A stretch of 51,487 bases of DNA, taken from NCBI RefSeq assembly GCF_900176485.1, contig NZ_FWYD01000024.1, forward strand, positions 1 through 51,487, given 5' to 3'. Shown piece by piece: positions 34,906-44,180 of the stretch (position 1 is the first letter of the stretch; each line of letters starts with the position of its first letter). Under the pieces are notes generated by a model. The model searched no databases. It had not been told where the DNA came from and saw only the letters and a program-made list of their open reading frames with translations. This DNA comes from Primorskyibacter flagellatus (GTDB taxonomy: Bacteria; Pseudomonadota; Alphaproteobacteria; Rhodobacterales; Rhodobacteraceae). Position numbers and translations under genes: made by a program.

Positions 34906-35798
34906 TGATTACGGTCTTCGGCTCGCTCAACGCGGATCTTTGTTTCGACATCGCCCGCTGTCCCGATGCAGGCGAAACCCTGGCCTCTGACGGTCTTCGC
35001 ACCCAGGCCGGCGGCAAGGGGGGCAATCAGGCGCTGGCGGCGGCAAAGGCCGGTGCGGCGGTGCGTTTTGTCGGTGCCGTAGGGGCCGATACCTTCGGCG
35101 ACGTGGCGCTGTCGGGATTGCAGCAGGCCGGAGTCGACCTTTCCGGGGTGCGGCGCGATGCGGCCGAGACCGGCTGCGCAATCGTGATCGTCGAGAAAAG
35201 CGGCGACAATCGCATCATCCTCAATGGTGGTGCGAATGCCGGGGTCAGTGCGGATCAACTGACACGAGAGAGCTTGCAAGGTGTCAGCAATCTGGTGATG
35301 CAGATGGAGATCCCCGCCACGGCCGTTGCCGCCGCCGTCGAACTTGCGGGGCAGGCGGGGGTACGCAGTATTGTGAACCTTGCTCCGGCCATGCCCTTGC
35401 CGCTGGAGACTTTGAAGAAGATCGACCTGTTGGTGGTCAATGAGTCCGAGGCGCAGATCGTCTCGGAAATCATCTCCTGCGCCAGCGATGCCGCCTCACT
35501 GGCACACAGGCTCGGGACCGATGTAATCCGGACGTTGGGCCCGGATGGGGCCGAGGCCTGCGTCGCCGGCACGGTTCGCCACGCGCCGGGCCGGGCGGTC
35601 CGGGTGGTGGATACCACGGCGGCCGGGGATTGTTTCATCGGAGTGCTCGCTGCGGAGCTTGATGCCGAGCGAGACTTTGACCTCGCATTGCAACGCGCTG
35701 TTGCGGCGTCCGCGCTGACCTGCACCGGGCCGGGAAGCCAGTCCAGCCTGCCTTCGGCAGCCGAGGTCGACGCCTTCTTGGCGACGTGGGCGGACTGA
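34905..35798 (+). CDS. PfkB-family carbohydrate kinase, ribokinase-like
   Basis: A 297-residue ribokinase-type kinase. The N-terminal substrate motif GGKGGNQALAAAKAG is at about residues 40-54, and the C-terminal ATP and catalytic motif DTTAAGDCFIGVLAAEL has the catalytic Asp near 242. The ATG shares one base with the hydrolase stop. Following a nucleoside hydrolase, it most likely phosphorylates the released ribose to ribose 5-phosphate, closing an import-cleave-phosphorylate route. The family also includes nucleoside kinases, so this is the likely but not the only role. Confidence 0.9.
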   Translation: MITVFGSLNADLCFDIARCPDAGETLASDGLRTQAGGKGGNQALAAAKAGAAVRFVGAVGADTFGDVALSGLQQAGVDLSGVRRDAAETGCAIVIVEKSGDNRIILNGGANAGVSADQLTRESLQGVSNLVMQMEIPATAVAAAVELAGQAGVRSIVNLAPAMPLPLETLKKIDLLVVNESEAQIVSEIISCASDAASLAHRLGTDVIRTLGPDGAEACVAGTVRHAPGRAVRVVDTTAAGDCFIGVLAAELDAERDFDLALQRAVAASALTCTGPGSQSSLPSAAEVDAFLATWAD

Positions 35799-36058
35799 TC
35801 AGAACATACGCAACTGACCGCAGCATGACCGCGAACGGATGACGGTCGACGACGCCCGGATCATGCGCGCCAACCCTGATGTCCGGGCCAAAAACTGGCG
35901 AGATTCAAAATGCGCACCGGGCTGGATCCAGGTTTAGGGACAACCTAACCAATGCTGCAATAATTCGTAATTTTCGCCGACGCCACCGTCGTTTACACCA
36001 TTCGGAATAGCCCTTTACCGGGCGCGGGATACAATTTGACCAAAGAGGGAATGCTGAA

Positions 36059-37336
36059 ATGCCCGTAGAAAAGACCGATACGCTGGTTGTCGGGGGCGGA
36101 CAGGCTGGCATCGCCGTCAGCGAGCATCTGAGCAACGCCGACGTTCCGCACGTTGTGCTCGAGAAAAACCGGACCGCCGAAGCGTGGCGCACCGGCCGCT
36201 GGGATGCGCTGGTGGCAAATGGTCCCGCTTGGCATGACCGGTTCCCGAACCTGGAATTCGACGGCAACGACCCCGATGAATTCGTCTCCAAGGACTGCGT
36301 TGCGCAATATCTGGTGGACTATGCCGCGATGATAGAGGCACCGATCCGTGAAGGGGTCGAAGTAATCGAGGCGACCCGACAGCCTGGCAAGAGCGGCTTC
36401 CTGGTCAGGACCAGTCACGGTGATATCGAAGCCAATCGCATCGTCGCGGCCACCGGTGCCTTCCAGCATCCGGTGATCCCGCCTATCGTGCCCGAAACCG
36501 AGGGTGTCGAGCAAATGCACTCGTTTCACTACAAGAACCCTGATCGACTGCCCGAAGGGGCGGTGATGGTCGTCGGTGCGGGGTCCTCGGGGGCGCAGAT
36601 TGCCGATGAACTGCAACGCGCGGGGCGCAAGGTATTCCTTTCGGTGGGTCCGCATGACCGCCCGCCGCGCCGTTATCGGGGCCGGGACTTCGTCTGGTGG
36701 CTCGGCGTTCTGGGTCTGTGGGACAAGTCAGCACCTGCGCCGGGAACCGAGCATGTGACGATATCGGTCAGCGGGGCATATGGCGGGCGCACCATGGATT
36801 TCCGCCGTCTGGGCGGTGAGGGCGTGACCCTTGCCGGGCGGACCAATGGCTATGCAGACGGCGTTCTGAGTTTTGGCGACGATTTGCAGGCCAATGTGGC
36901 GGCGGGCGATGCGAACTATTACGAGCTGCTGGACATGGCCGATGCCTATTTGGCCCGCACCGGTCTCGAACTTCCGCAAGAGCCCGAAGCGCGCGAGGCC
37001 TATCCCGACCCGGATTGTCTGACCAATCCGCTCACCTCGCTCAATCTCGCGAAGGAGGGCGTGACCTCGATCATCTGGGCGACCGGGTTCCGGCAAGATT
37101 TCAACTGGCTCAAGGTGGATGCGTTCGATGCGAAAGGTGCGCCGATCCACCAGCGCGGCCTCTCCGTCGAGCCGGACGTGTATTTCCTGGGCCTGCCCTG
37201 GCAGTCGCGGCGCGGGTCTTCGTTCCTTTGGGGCGTCTGGCACGACGCGAAACACATTGCCGATCAGATCGCCATCCAGCGTTCTTATCTGCAATATGAC
37301 GGCGCTGCCGCCATCATTCCCGCCGCCGCAGAATAA
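36059..37336 (+). CDS. Flavin-containing monooxygenase-like NAD(P)/FAD oxidoreductase
   Basis: A 425-residue flavoprotein. FAD binding: TLVVGGGQAGIAVSEHL at residues 8-24. FMO-type region: WRTGRWDALVANGPAWHDRFP. NADPH binding: AVMVVGAGSSGAQIADEL at about 167-184. C-terminal IIWATGFRQDFNWL. This is the layout of class B (FMO/YUCCA-like) monooxygenases that oxygenate N- or S-containing or carbonyl substrates with NADPH and O2. It leads a plus-strand operon with RidA, DUF1028 and M20 genes. The substrate is unknown; the operon suggests a nitrogen compound. Confidence 0.88.
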   Translation: MPVEKTDTLVVGGGQAGIAVSEHLSNADVPHVVLEKNRTAEAWRTGRWDALVANGPAWHDRFPNLEFDGNDPDEFVSKDCVAQYLVDYAAMIEAPIREGVEVIEATRQPGKSGFLVRTSHGDIEANRIVAATGAFQHPVIPPIVPETEGVEQMHSFHYKNPDRLPEGAVMVVGAGSSGAQIADELQRAGRKVFLSVGPHDRPPRRYRGRDFVWWLGVLGLWDKSAPAPGTEHVTISVSGAYGGRTMDFRRLGGEGVTLAGRTNGYADGVLSFGDDLQANVAAGDANYYELLDMADAYLARTGLELPQEPEAREAYPDPDCLTNPLTSLNLAKEGVTSIIWATGFRQDFNWLKVDAFDAKGAPIHQRGLSVEPDVYFLGLPWQSRRGSSFLWGVWHDAKHIADQIAIQRSYLQYDGAAAIIPAAAE

Positions 37337-37350
37337 CCAAAGGATTCTTT

Positions 37351-37770
37351 ATGATGACCCACACACGCATTCGCAAGTTCAACACCAGCGACACCTATCC
37401 CGAACAGAACCTCGACAACGATCTGTGTCAGGCTGTGGTCACCCAGGGCGGCAAGATCGTCTGGTTGCGCGGCCAGTGTCCGCAGAACTTAGAGGATGCC
37501 AAGAACATCGACAGTCACGATCCGGTCGAGCAGACCCACAAGGTGATGCAGAACATCCGCCAGTTGATCGAGGAGGCCGGCGGCGAGATGGCGCATCTGG
37601 TCAAGGTCGTGGTCTATATCACCGATGTGCGCCACCGGGAGGCGGTCTACCGGACTATGGGCGAATACATCAAGGGCGTGCATCCGGTTTCGACCGGGTT
37701 GGTGGTGCAGGCGCTGGCGCGGCCGGACTGGCTGGTCGAAATCGACGGTACCGCCGTCATTCCGGAGTAG
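37351..37770 (+). CDS. RidA/RutC family enamine/imine deaminase-like protein
   Basis: A 139-residue YjgF/YER057c/UK114-fold protein. The family pattern is visible in VWLRGQCPQNLEDAKNIDSH, DPVEQTHKVMQNIRQLIEEA and HPVSTGLVVQALARPDWLVE. It lies 14 bases after the FMO-like gene. RidA proteins hydrolyse reactive enamines and imines; subfamily members act in pyrimidine breakdown (RutC) and 2-aminomuconate deamination. The strict archetypal Arg105-type RidA motif is not in its usual form, so a pathway-specific role is more likely than general housekeeping. Confidence 0.88.
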   Translation: MMTHTRIRKFNTSDTYPEQNLDNDLCQAVVTQGGKIVWLRGQCPQNLEDAKNIDSHDPVEQTHKVMQNIRQLIEEAGGEMAHLVKVVVYITDVRHREAVYRTMGEYIKGVHPVSTGLVVQALARPDWLVEIDGTAVIPE

Positions 37771-37774
37771 GCCA

Positions 37775-38449
37775 ATGACATTCTCTCTCGTGGCGCGATG
37801 CGCTGACACCGGGATGTTCGGCATGGCCGTGTCTTCTTCCTCTCCCGCCGTCGCAGCCCGGTGCGCCTATGTCCGCGCCGGCGTCGGCGCGGTTGCGTCC
37901 CAGAACATCACCGACCCGACTCTGGGGCCACTGATGCTCGATCTGATGGAGCGGGGTATGTCTGCTGAAGAAGCGATCGCCGAAATTCAGCAAACCAGCC
38001 AGTTCATGGAATACCGTCAGGTGCTGGCGGTTGATGTGAGAGGTGGCACGGCAATCCATTCCGGACCGAAATCCTTGGGCATCTGGACCCAGGCGCAGGC
38101 GCAGGACATCGCCTCTGGCGGCAATTTGTTGGCCAATGATGGCGTGCCACAGGCCATCGTCGATGGCTTCCTGTCCGCGACGGGCCATATCGGCGACCGG
38201 CTGATCGCCGCGATGCGCGCGGGGCGTGCCGCCGGGGGCGAGGCCGGTCCGGTGCATTCGGCAGGCATGAAGATCGTCGACAAGGTCGCCTGGCCGGTTG
38301 CCGACCTGCGTTGCGACTGGACCGAAGACTGTCCGATCGAGAGTATCGCCACCGCCTGGGAGGTCTACAAGCCGCAACTTAAGGCCTATATCCAGCGCGC
38401 GATCGACCCGCGCGAGGCACCGTCCTATGGTGTGCCGGGCGACGACTAG
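37775..38449 (+). CDS. DUF1028 family protein
   Basis: A 224-residue protein of the DUF1028 family, recognised by MTFSLVARCADTGMFGMAVS at the start and VRAGVGAVASQNITDPTLG. The fold is of the Ntn-hydrolase type, and an amidase-like function is suspected, but no activity is established to my knowledge. It starts four bases after the RidA stop. RidA and DUF1028 genes often sit together in catabolic operons. The frame extends upstream inside ridA; 37775 is chosen on conserved start and spacing. Confidence 0.88.
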   Translation: MTFSLVARCADTGMFGMAVSSSSPAVAARCAYVRAGVGAVASQNITDPTLGPLMLDLMERGMSAEEAIAEIQQTSQFMEYRQVLAVDVRGGTAIHSGPKSLGIWTQAQAQDIASGGNLLANDGVPQAIVDGFLSATGHIGDRLIAAMRAGRAAGGEAGPVHSAGMKIVDKVAWPVADLRCDWTEDCPIESIATAWEVYKPQLKAYIQRAIDPREAPSYGVPGDD

Positions 38450-38476
38450 AACAGGAACAACCCGGCAGGTCGCGGA

Positions 38477-39643
38477 ATGAACACCGAATCCCACCATGCG
38501 CGGACGCTTGAAATACTCGAGCGTCTGATCGCCTTTCCGACGGTGAGCGCGACTTCGAACCTCGCGCTGATCGATTATGTCGAAAGCTTGCTGGTTGAGG
38601 CGGGTTTTGAGACCCTGCGGATACCCGACCCAGAGTTGCCGAAAAGCGGGCTGGTCGCGCGAATTGGCGGTGATGGCCCGGGGGGGCTGCTGCTATCGGC
38701 TCATAGCGACGTGGTGCCGGTCGAAGGCCAGGCCTGGACAAGGCCGCCCTTCGAACTGACCCGCGAGGAGGACCGGTTTTACGGCCGCGGCACGACCGAC
38801 ATGAAGGGCTATCTTGCCGCGATGTTGTCGATGGCCGAACGTGCGGGCAAGACACCGCCCGAACGGCCACTGATGCTGGCGATTTCCTATGACGAGGAGG
38901 TTGGCTGCCAGGGGATCCGCAAGATGCTGCCCGGCATCGAACGCCTCGGCTGGTGCCCGGATCTCTGCATCGTGGGTGAACCCACCTCCATGCATCCTGC
39001 CATTGGGCACAAGGGCAAGGCGGCATTTCGCGCCATTTGTCGCGGCACGGCAGGTCACTCGGCACTCGCGCCGCGCTTTGTAAACGCGCTGCACCTGGCC
39101 GGCGAGGTGATTGCGGTCCTTCGTCGGTTGCAGGACGATTTCGTGAAGTCCAACGTCCGCGACGCTGCATATGATATCCCCTATTCCACCGTTCACGCCG
39201 GACGGATGCAGGGCGGAGCCGCACTGAACATCGTGCCGGACCGAGCCGAAATCGAATTCGAACTGCGCCATCTTGCTGCTGACAACTTCGAAGATTTCCA
39301 GCGGGCGCTCAGGCGCGAGGTCGACCTGCTCGCCGAGGGCTGGCACCAACGCGATCCGGCAGCCAGTATCGAGATCGCACTGACCAACAGCTATCCCGGC
39401 CTCAATGTTGCGCCTGACGACCCGGCCGTAAATCAGGTTGCGACGTTGTGTGGTTCAGATACGCGGGTCAAGGTTGCCTTCGGCACCGAGGCAGGTTTTT
39501 TCGCGCATCTCGGGATCCCGACAATCGTCTGCGGTCCGGGAAACATGGAAGGACAGGGGCACAAGGCGGATGAATATCTGGAGGCAGGCCAACTGGCGGC
39601 CTGCGACAGAATGATGGACCGGGCTCTGTCCGGCCTGGCCTGA
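38477..39643 (+). CDS. M20-family deacylase, ArgE/DapE-like
   Basis: A 388-residue metallo-aminoacylase close to acetylornithine deacetylases. Metal ligands and catalytic residues are in order: LSAHSDVVP (His near 75, Asp), YGRGTTDMKGY (bridging Asp), SYDEEVGCQG (catalytic Glu), CIVGEPTS (Glu) and MEGQGHKADEYLE (His). A dimerisation domain lies at about 180-290. It removes an acyl or carbamoyl group from an amino compound. As the last gene of the FMO-RidA-DUF1028 operon it is more likely catabolic than arginine-biosynthetic. It converges on a LysR gene. Confidence 0.9.
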   Translation: MNTESHHARTLEILERLIAFPTVSATSNLALIDYVESLLVEAGFETLRIPDPELPKSGLVARIGGDGPGGLLLSAHSDVVPVEGQAWTRPPFELTREEDRFYGRGTTDMKGYLAAMLSMAERAGKTPPERPLMLAISYDEEVGCQGIRKMLPGIERLGWCPDLCIVGEPTSMHPAIGHKGKAAFRAICRGTAGHSALAPRFVNALHLAGEVIAVLRRLQDDFVKSNVRDAAYDIPYSTVHAGRMQGGAALNIVPDRAEIEFELRHLAADNFEDFQRALRREVDLLAEGWHQRDPAASIEIALTNSYPGLNVAPDDPAVNQVATLCGSDTRVKVAFGTEAGFFAHLGIPTIVCGPGNMEGQGHKADEYLEAGQLAACDRMMDRALSGLA

Positions 39644-39646
39644 CCC

Positions 39647-40576
39647 TCAGCGCGCGCCCAGAAGCCGATCGGTCCGGGCCTCGACCCAGTTCTGCGCATG
39701 GCTTAGAAATGTCTTGTGCAACAGTGTGTGATCCGAACCCGAACTCGTCAAAATACCCAGCTTCATCGGCCGCTTATCACCTGTCATCGGAACGAGCCGC
39801 AGCGGTTTGCCATCCGGAGCCAAGTCGTTAAACGGGCGCAGATTCACGATGGAATAGCCAAAGCCGTTGGCGACGAGCGCGCGCATCATGGCCATATCGC
39901 GCGTCCGTTCAGAGATATTTGCCCGCAGCCCAGCGTCCGTGAAGAACGACAAAAAGTACTCTGCGCTATGCGGCAGATCGAGCAGCACCATGGGAAACGG
40001 GGTGAGTTCCTCGACCGAGACTGCAGGCAGATGCGCGAGCGGATGAGTTTCGCTCAGCGCCACCAGTGGCGGCAACTCGAGGATCGGAACGAAGGTCAGG
40101 TCGCGCGGCAAATCGAGATCGTAGGTCAGGGCAAGGTCGATCTTGGCCTGGCGCAGCAGGCCGAACAGCCCGGATTGGTCAGCCTCGATCTGTCTTATGC
40201 GCACGTCGCTGTGTTGCTCCACGAAGCTGCGCCTGAGTCCCGGCAAGAGAACCTGTGCGAAGGTGCTCAGGCAGCCGATCGCCAGCGGTCCGCGCACCGA
40301 GCCCGATAGATCGCCCGCCAGGTCGTGCAGCGCCGCGGCCTGGCGCAGCACCATCTGCGCGTGATCCAGAAGTTTGCGGCCTGCGAGTGTCGGGGTCAGG
40401 CCCTGGGCATGGTGGCGCACGAACAACTTCACGCCCAGTTCATCCTCGAGATGTGAGACCGAAGCTGAAATCGACGGTGACGACACGTTCACCTGCTGCG
40501 CGGCCGCCGCGATGCTGCCGGTCTCCCCGACGGCGACAAAGTATTCCAGTTGCCGCAGCGTATAGCGAAGTGGCAT
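39647..40576 (-). CDS. LysR family transcriptional regulator
   Basis: A 309-residue LysR protein. HTH: TGSIAAAAQQVNVSSPSISA at about residues 19-38. Effector domain from about 92 (GPLAIGCLSTFAQVLLPGL). The frame is open to 40666, but the ATG at 40576 begins the conserved MPLRYTLRQLEYFVAV. It lies 106 bases after the HpaB-type gene on the same strand and is convergent with the M20 operon, so it probably controls the HpaB gene and possibly the neighbouring operon. Confidence 0.93.
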   Translation of the reverse strand: MPLRYTLRQLEYFVAVGETGSIAAAAQQVNVSSPSISASVSHLEDELGVKLFVRHHAQGLTPTLAGRKLLDHAQMVLRQAAALHDLAGDLSGSVRGPLAIGCLSTFAQVLLPGLRRSFVEQHSDVRIRQIEADQSGLFGLLRQAKIDLALTYDLDLPRDLTFVPILELPPLVALSETHPLAHLPAVSVEELTPFPMVLLDLPHSAEYFLSFFTDAGLRANISERTRDMAMMRALVANGFGYSIVNLRPFNDLAPDGKPLRLVPMTGDKRPMKLGILTSSGSDHTLLHKTFLSHAQNWVEARTDRLLGAR

Positions 40577-40682
40577 CTCACCCCCAGTCCAGATATTTCT
40601 GCCGCAACCGACGGCGAATCTTGCGGGCCGACGGCAATCGATTTGCAGACAGCCACGGCGGATCATTGTTCAATACCAGTCG

Positions 40683-42239
40683 CTAAGGCAAGTTTTTCTC
40701 AATCCTGTCGGAGTCTGCCTGAGATCTGTTGCGCTTGGGCAGCTCCGGCGCATACCAATCGCGATTCTTCCCGCTGTCGGGCAATCCGCGCCCCGCGCCC
40801 AGCACCGTGTTTTCCAGTCCCGCCGCATCCCGAACCAGCGCCAAAGGGCCCTCCCAATCGAAATGGTGATAGACCGAAGCCTGATGCGCATGCGGCGGCG
40901 ATTGGCCGAAAAGCTGGAAGGCCAGCCTATGGCCGGCATGATCGGAACTCACCAGGTCGCGGGCAAAGGCCATCAGCTTGCGTCGCTCCTCGGCGGTCCA
41001 GTCGTCGTTCAGGGTGTAGTATTTCTGCAACCAGCCGGCGGTTTCGGGCGCGTCGAACGCGGCGGCGCTCGGGGTAAGAGACAATTGACCGCCGCACAGC
41101 TCGCGCGTCACTTGCATCATCTCGTGGATCTGCGAACAGGCCAGCATGCGACCCGCGTAAAGCAGAGACTGGTTCGGCATCATCAGCCCTGCGGGGGATT
41201 TCTCGCCCAACGCGATGGCCGCCGTCAGGTGGGCATGGATGCCTTCGCGCCAGACCGCCAGCTTGACCAGCTTGTCGCGCACGCCCTGTTCCTTGTCGAG
41301 CCCGGTCTGGCGACAGTTCATGAGCGCTGTGCCGATCAGCATGTCGGCAAAGATCAGAATGCGGTGAACGAACGCGAAGGCCGAATAGCGGTGCAGAGTG
41401 GCGCGGATCAGCGTCGCCGCGCGCGGCCGACGATGAAACAGAACGTGTTCCCAAGGGATCAGCACGTCATCGAAGACGATCAGAGCCTCGATCTCGTCGA
41501 ACCGGTTCGACAGGGGATAGTCGCGGTCGGTGCCCGGTCGGGCAAATCCGGACCGACAAATGAATTTCAGCCCCGGCGTGTTCAGATCGCTGACGAACCC
41601 GACGGCGTATTCCTCGGGCAGGGCGTCGCCCCAGTTGGCCAGGTTCGGCTTGGTGTAGGCCAGGTCGGCATAGGGCGCGCCGGTCTCGAACTTCGCTCCG
41701 CGCAAGATGATCCCTGCGTCGGTTTCGCGCACGACGCGAAGCAACATGTCCGGGTCCTGCTCCTGCGGCGGGCGCGACCGGTCGCCTTTCGGGGCGGTGT
41801 TGGCCGAGATCCGGAATAGGTCGTCCTGCCGAGAGGCTACGATGTGGGCGTCGATGTTTCGCGCAAACTGCGGATCCATATCCACCAGCGCATCCCGGCA
41901 GTCGTAGAGCGACCAGAATTCGCCGATCGTTTCGTCCCCGACACATGTAGCGATGCCGCCGACCTGCGCGAAGATGCGATCGGTCGCGCGACGCTTTGCC
42001 CACCAGTCCGCTTGCGAGAATGGCAACGCGCCGGCCACCGTACAGGTCTGCCCATTCACTGTGTTGGTCAGAACGTTGTTGTGGTCTGGGTCGTGCTGCA
42101 TGTCGTAGATCTGCGCGCGAAGGTCCACTAGCGGAGCGAAAGCCGGGTGCACTGTTACATCATCGACCCGTTCGCCATCCACGTAGATATCCCGATGGGT
42201 TCGGATCGCATCGCGATATTCTTGGCCTGTGCGGATCAT
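40683..42239 (-). CDS. 4-hydroxyphenylacetate 3-monooxygenase (HpaB) family oxygenase
   Basis: A 518-residue two-component flavin monooxygenase of the HpaB/PvcC type. RTGQEYRDAIRTHRDIYVDG opens the protein and DVTVHPAF follows. The flavin region has NVLTNTVNG, RVVRETDAGIILRGAKFETG and IEALIVFDDVLIPWEHVLF. C-terminal helices are present (CGGQLSLTPSAAAFD). Such enzymes use FADH2 from a separate reductase to hydroxylate phenols or pyridine- and pyrimidine-like rings. No HpaC-type reductase is in the window. The frame is open to 42404, but the ATG at 42239 gives the family start. Confidence 0.92.
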   Translation of the reverse strand: MIRTGQEYRDAIRTHRDIYVDGERVDDVTVHPAFAPLVDLRAQIYDMQHDPDHNNVLTNTVNGQTCTVAGALPFSQADWWAKRRATDRIFAQVGGIATCVGDETIGEFWSLYDCRDALVDMDPQFARNIDAHIVASRQDDLFRISANTAPKGDRSRPPQEQDPDMLLRVVRETDAGIILRGAKFETGAPYADLAYTKPNLANWGDALPEEYAVGFVSDLNTPGLKFICRSGFARPGTDRDYPLSNRFDEIEALIVFDDVLIPWEHVLFHRRPRAATLIRATLHRYSAFAFVHRILIFADMLIGTALMNCRQTGLDKEQGVRDKLVKLAVWREGIHAHLTAAIALGEKSPAGLMMPNQSLLYAGRMLACSQIHEMMQVTRELCGGQLSLTPSAAAFDAPETAGWLQKYYTLNDDWTAEERRKLMAFARDLVSSDHAGHRLAFQLFGQSPPHAHQASVYHHFDWEGPLALVRDAAGLENTVLGAGRGLPDSGKNRDWYAPELPKRNRSQADSDRIEKNLP

Positions 42240-43311
42240 GCTCTTCTTTCCTTTTCTTGCGCGTTCTTGCGCGCCCGTTCCTGCGGGCATCATGCTGGCA
42301 CGGCGCGCGAACCAATCAAAAGAAGGTGTTTCCTCAGCGCCGCTTCGGCTGTACCTAATCGGATCGGGCCGGATTGCTTTCCAGCGGCGCAAGTATGACC
42401 GCACTGCCGCTTCGAACGTCGGATAATATCGCCATAGGCCGCTGTATTGAATTAGTGTTACCGCTGGTCATGGTCCTTGGGTCTGCAGAGGTCGAGCAAC
42501 CGCTTGAATGGCATTGGGCGCGGAGCAGGTTTAGCGACCCCTGACGCTCGCGCCGTCACGAAGGGCCGCCGCATGATGACAGGGCCATCTACTTCACTGA
42601 CCCCGATCCGAACTGATCCACCGTTCCGGAAACCGAGCCCCCGTGCGCCTGCCGACTTTCACGGACGAAACAACACCGTCGAGGCAACATCGCAGACCGT
42701 TCGTTGGCTACGGATAACTCCCAGAGGACTTGGGAAAAGTTGTTCATTACCGCTTTCTGATCAAGCACTAAGTGTGCCACCAGAGACAGCGTACAGGCAC
42801 GGCTAGACGCCCGCAGTTTCTCCTTGTTGCGTTTTCCAACCCGGGCCGCAATCATCGTCACGCGGCAGTCCGCATAGCGAAAAACGTCCGACAAAGGTGC
42901 TGCGAATGGTAGGTTTGAAAACGTCTAACGGCATGGCTTGTAATGACCGGTCTGGTGACGTCAACTGCAACGCAGCGACGGTCGCGCCGCAGCCGCAAAG
43001 AATTGCTGCATAAGAAAACATGGGAAATTCGAGGTCGGATTCGTCTCGCTTGTCAATTGTGCCGGCACCGCGCAACGAAGATGCGGTTTACATTTGAAGT
43101 CATAAAATGAGGTTGGATGGCCGCATTGGCGACATGAGCCGCATCGCAGCGACAGACATGTCGCGAGCGCGAACCGATGCTGCCGAAGGAGCTGTGTGTT
43201 TCGGTGTTATAGCCGCCTTTTGTGACACTGGAAATGAACAACCACACACCGTTCGGACCAAACCTGCGGAGTGGAGTTGGTTGTTTTCTGTGACGACTGA
43301 CAAGCGATGTG
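42240..43311. other. About 1.07 kb without a recognisable gene
   Basis: The first part must hold the promoter of the HpaB-type gene. The rest (about 42440-43310) has only short open frames on both strands whose translations match nothing I know, and no clear repeat or RNA. It borders a truncated recombinase, so it is probably insertion debris. Confidence 0.4.
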
Positions 43312-44034
43312 TCATGCCGCCTGCTCCCTTGGTGGTGCGCGCGACATCGGTTTTTGCCCGCGTCGGAAGATGTCGATGTTACGCATGGCCGAGGTGAAAG
43401 CTTGGTTCAACCGCCGTGGCGAAATCGGGTTGATCTTGGGCTTGCCAGGGAAGAGCCAGCCTTCTGGTCGCGTCTCGCGCCAGCAGGCGCGCAGCAGCTC
43501 CAGCAAGCCGGGCGACAGTATGACCTTGCGGTCTTTCTGACCCTTGCCCAGCTCAACATGGATCAGCAGCCGTTCGTTGTCGATGTCGCCGATCTCGAGG
43601 TTGCAAACCTCGGCGGCGCGCAGATCTGCGCCATAGGAAATGCTGAGCGCGGCGCGATACTTCAACACAGGCCCGGGTGCTGCCATCAGGATGTCGGAAA
43701 CCTCCTCGACGCTGAAGACCACAGGCAACTTGCGTGGTTCGGTGCGGAATTGCATGTAGCGCTTCATCTCTTCGCGCCCGCAGGGCATGCCGAAGAAGAA
43801 CCGCAGTGCCACGATGCGCGTGTTGAAGGTCGATGGTGTGACCCCAGCATCCGTCATGTAGAGCTGATAGGCGCGTAGATCCTCCGGCGTCGCGGCATCT
43901 GGTGATCGCCCAAGGAACGCCGCAAAATCCTTGATTGCCCGAATATGAGACTTTTGGTGTTTGTCGCCCATCCCATGGATGCGCATGTCCTTGATCATCC
44001 GCTGGCGCAGCGGGCTCATCTTCTTCTCTGTCAT
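43312..44034 (-). pseudogene. Tyrosine recombinase/integrase lacking its catalytic C-terminus
   Basis: A 240-residue frame. The N-terminal SAM-like core-binding domain covers residues about 1-95 (IRAIKDFAAFLGRSP, STFNTRIVALRFFF), and the start of the catalytic domain has ALSISYGADLRAAEVCNL, where the first catalytic Arg region and the Lys-bearing GKGQKDRKVIL strand can be seen. The sequence then changes into unrelated residues after ISPRRLNQAF and ends. The HxxR box and the nucleophilic Tyr are absent, so it cannot recombine DNA. It resembles the integrases found with IS91-like elements in proteobacteria. Confidence 0.75.
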
Positions 44035-44042
44035 GAGAACCT

Positions 44043-44080
44043 CCTGATTGACGATTGAGAAACTCCAATCGTCAATCAGG
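44043..44080. repeat. Perfect 15-base inverted repeat before the recombinase gene
   Basis: CCTGATTGACGATTG at 44043-44057 is matched by its exact complement at 44066-44080 around an eight-base loop. It lies about ten bases before the recombinase start. It could be the operator or recombination site of the lost element, or a terminator-like stem. No T-run follows. Confidence 0.6.
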
Positions 44081-44180
44081 TCAGCCAGATCACAAAACGC
44101 GCACAGCTATGGCCGACTCACCCATAAGCCAAAGGCACCAATGCCGCGGAGCGGCTTCGTTCATGGGCTGTTTCTGCTTC

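Noticed and set aside
38477-39643. Calling the M20 gene argE of arginine synthesis
   Set aside because: Family resemblance alone does not show the substrate, and the operon with FMO, RidA and DUF1028 argues for a catabolic role.
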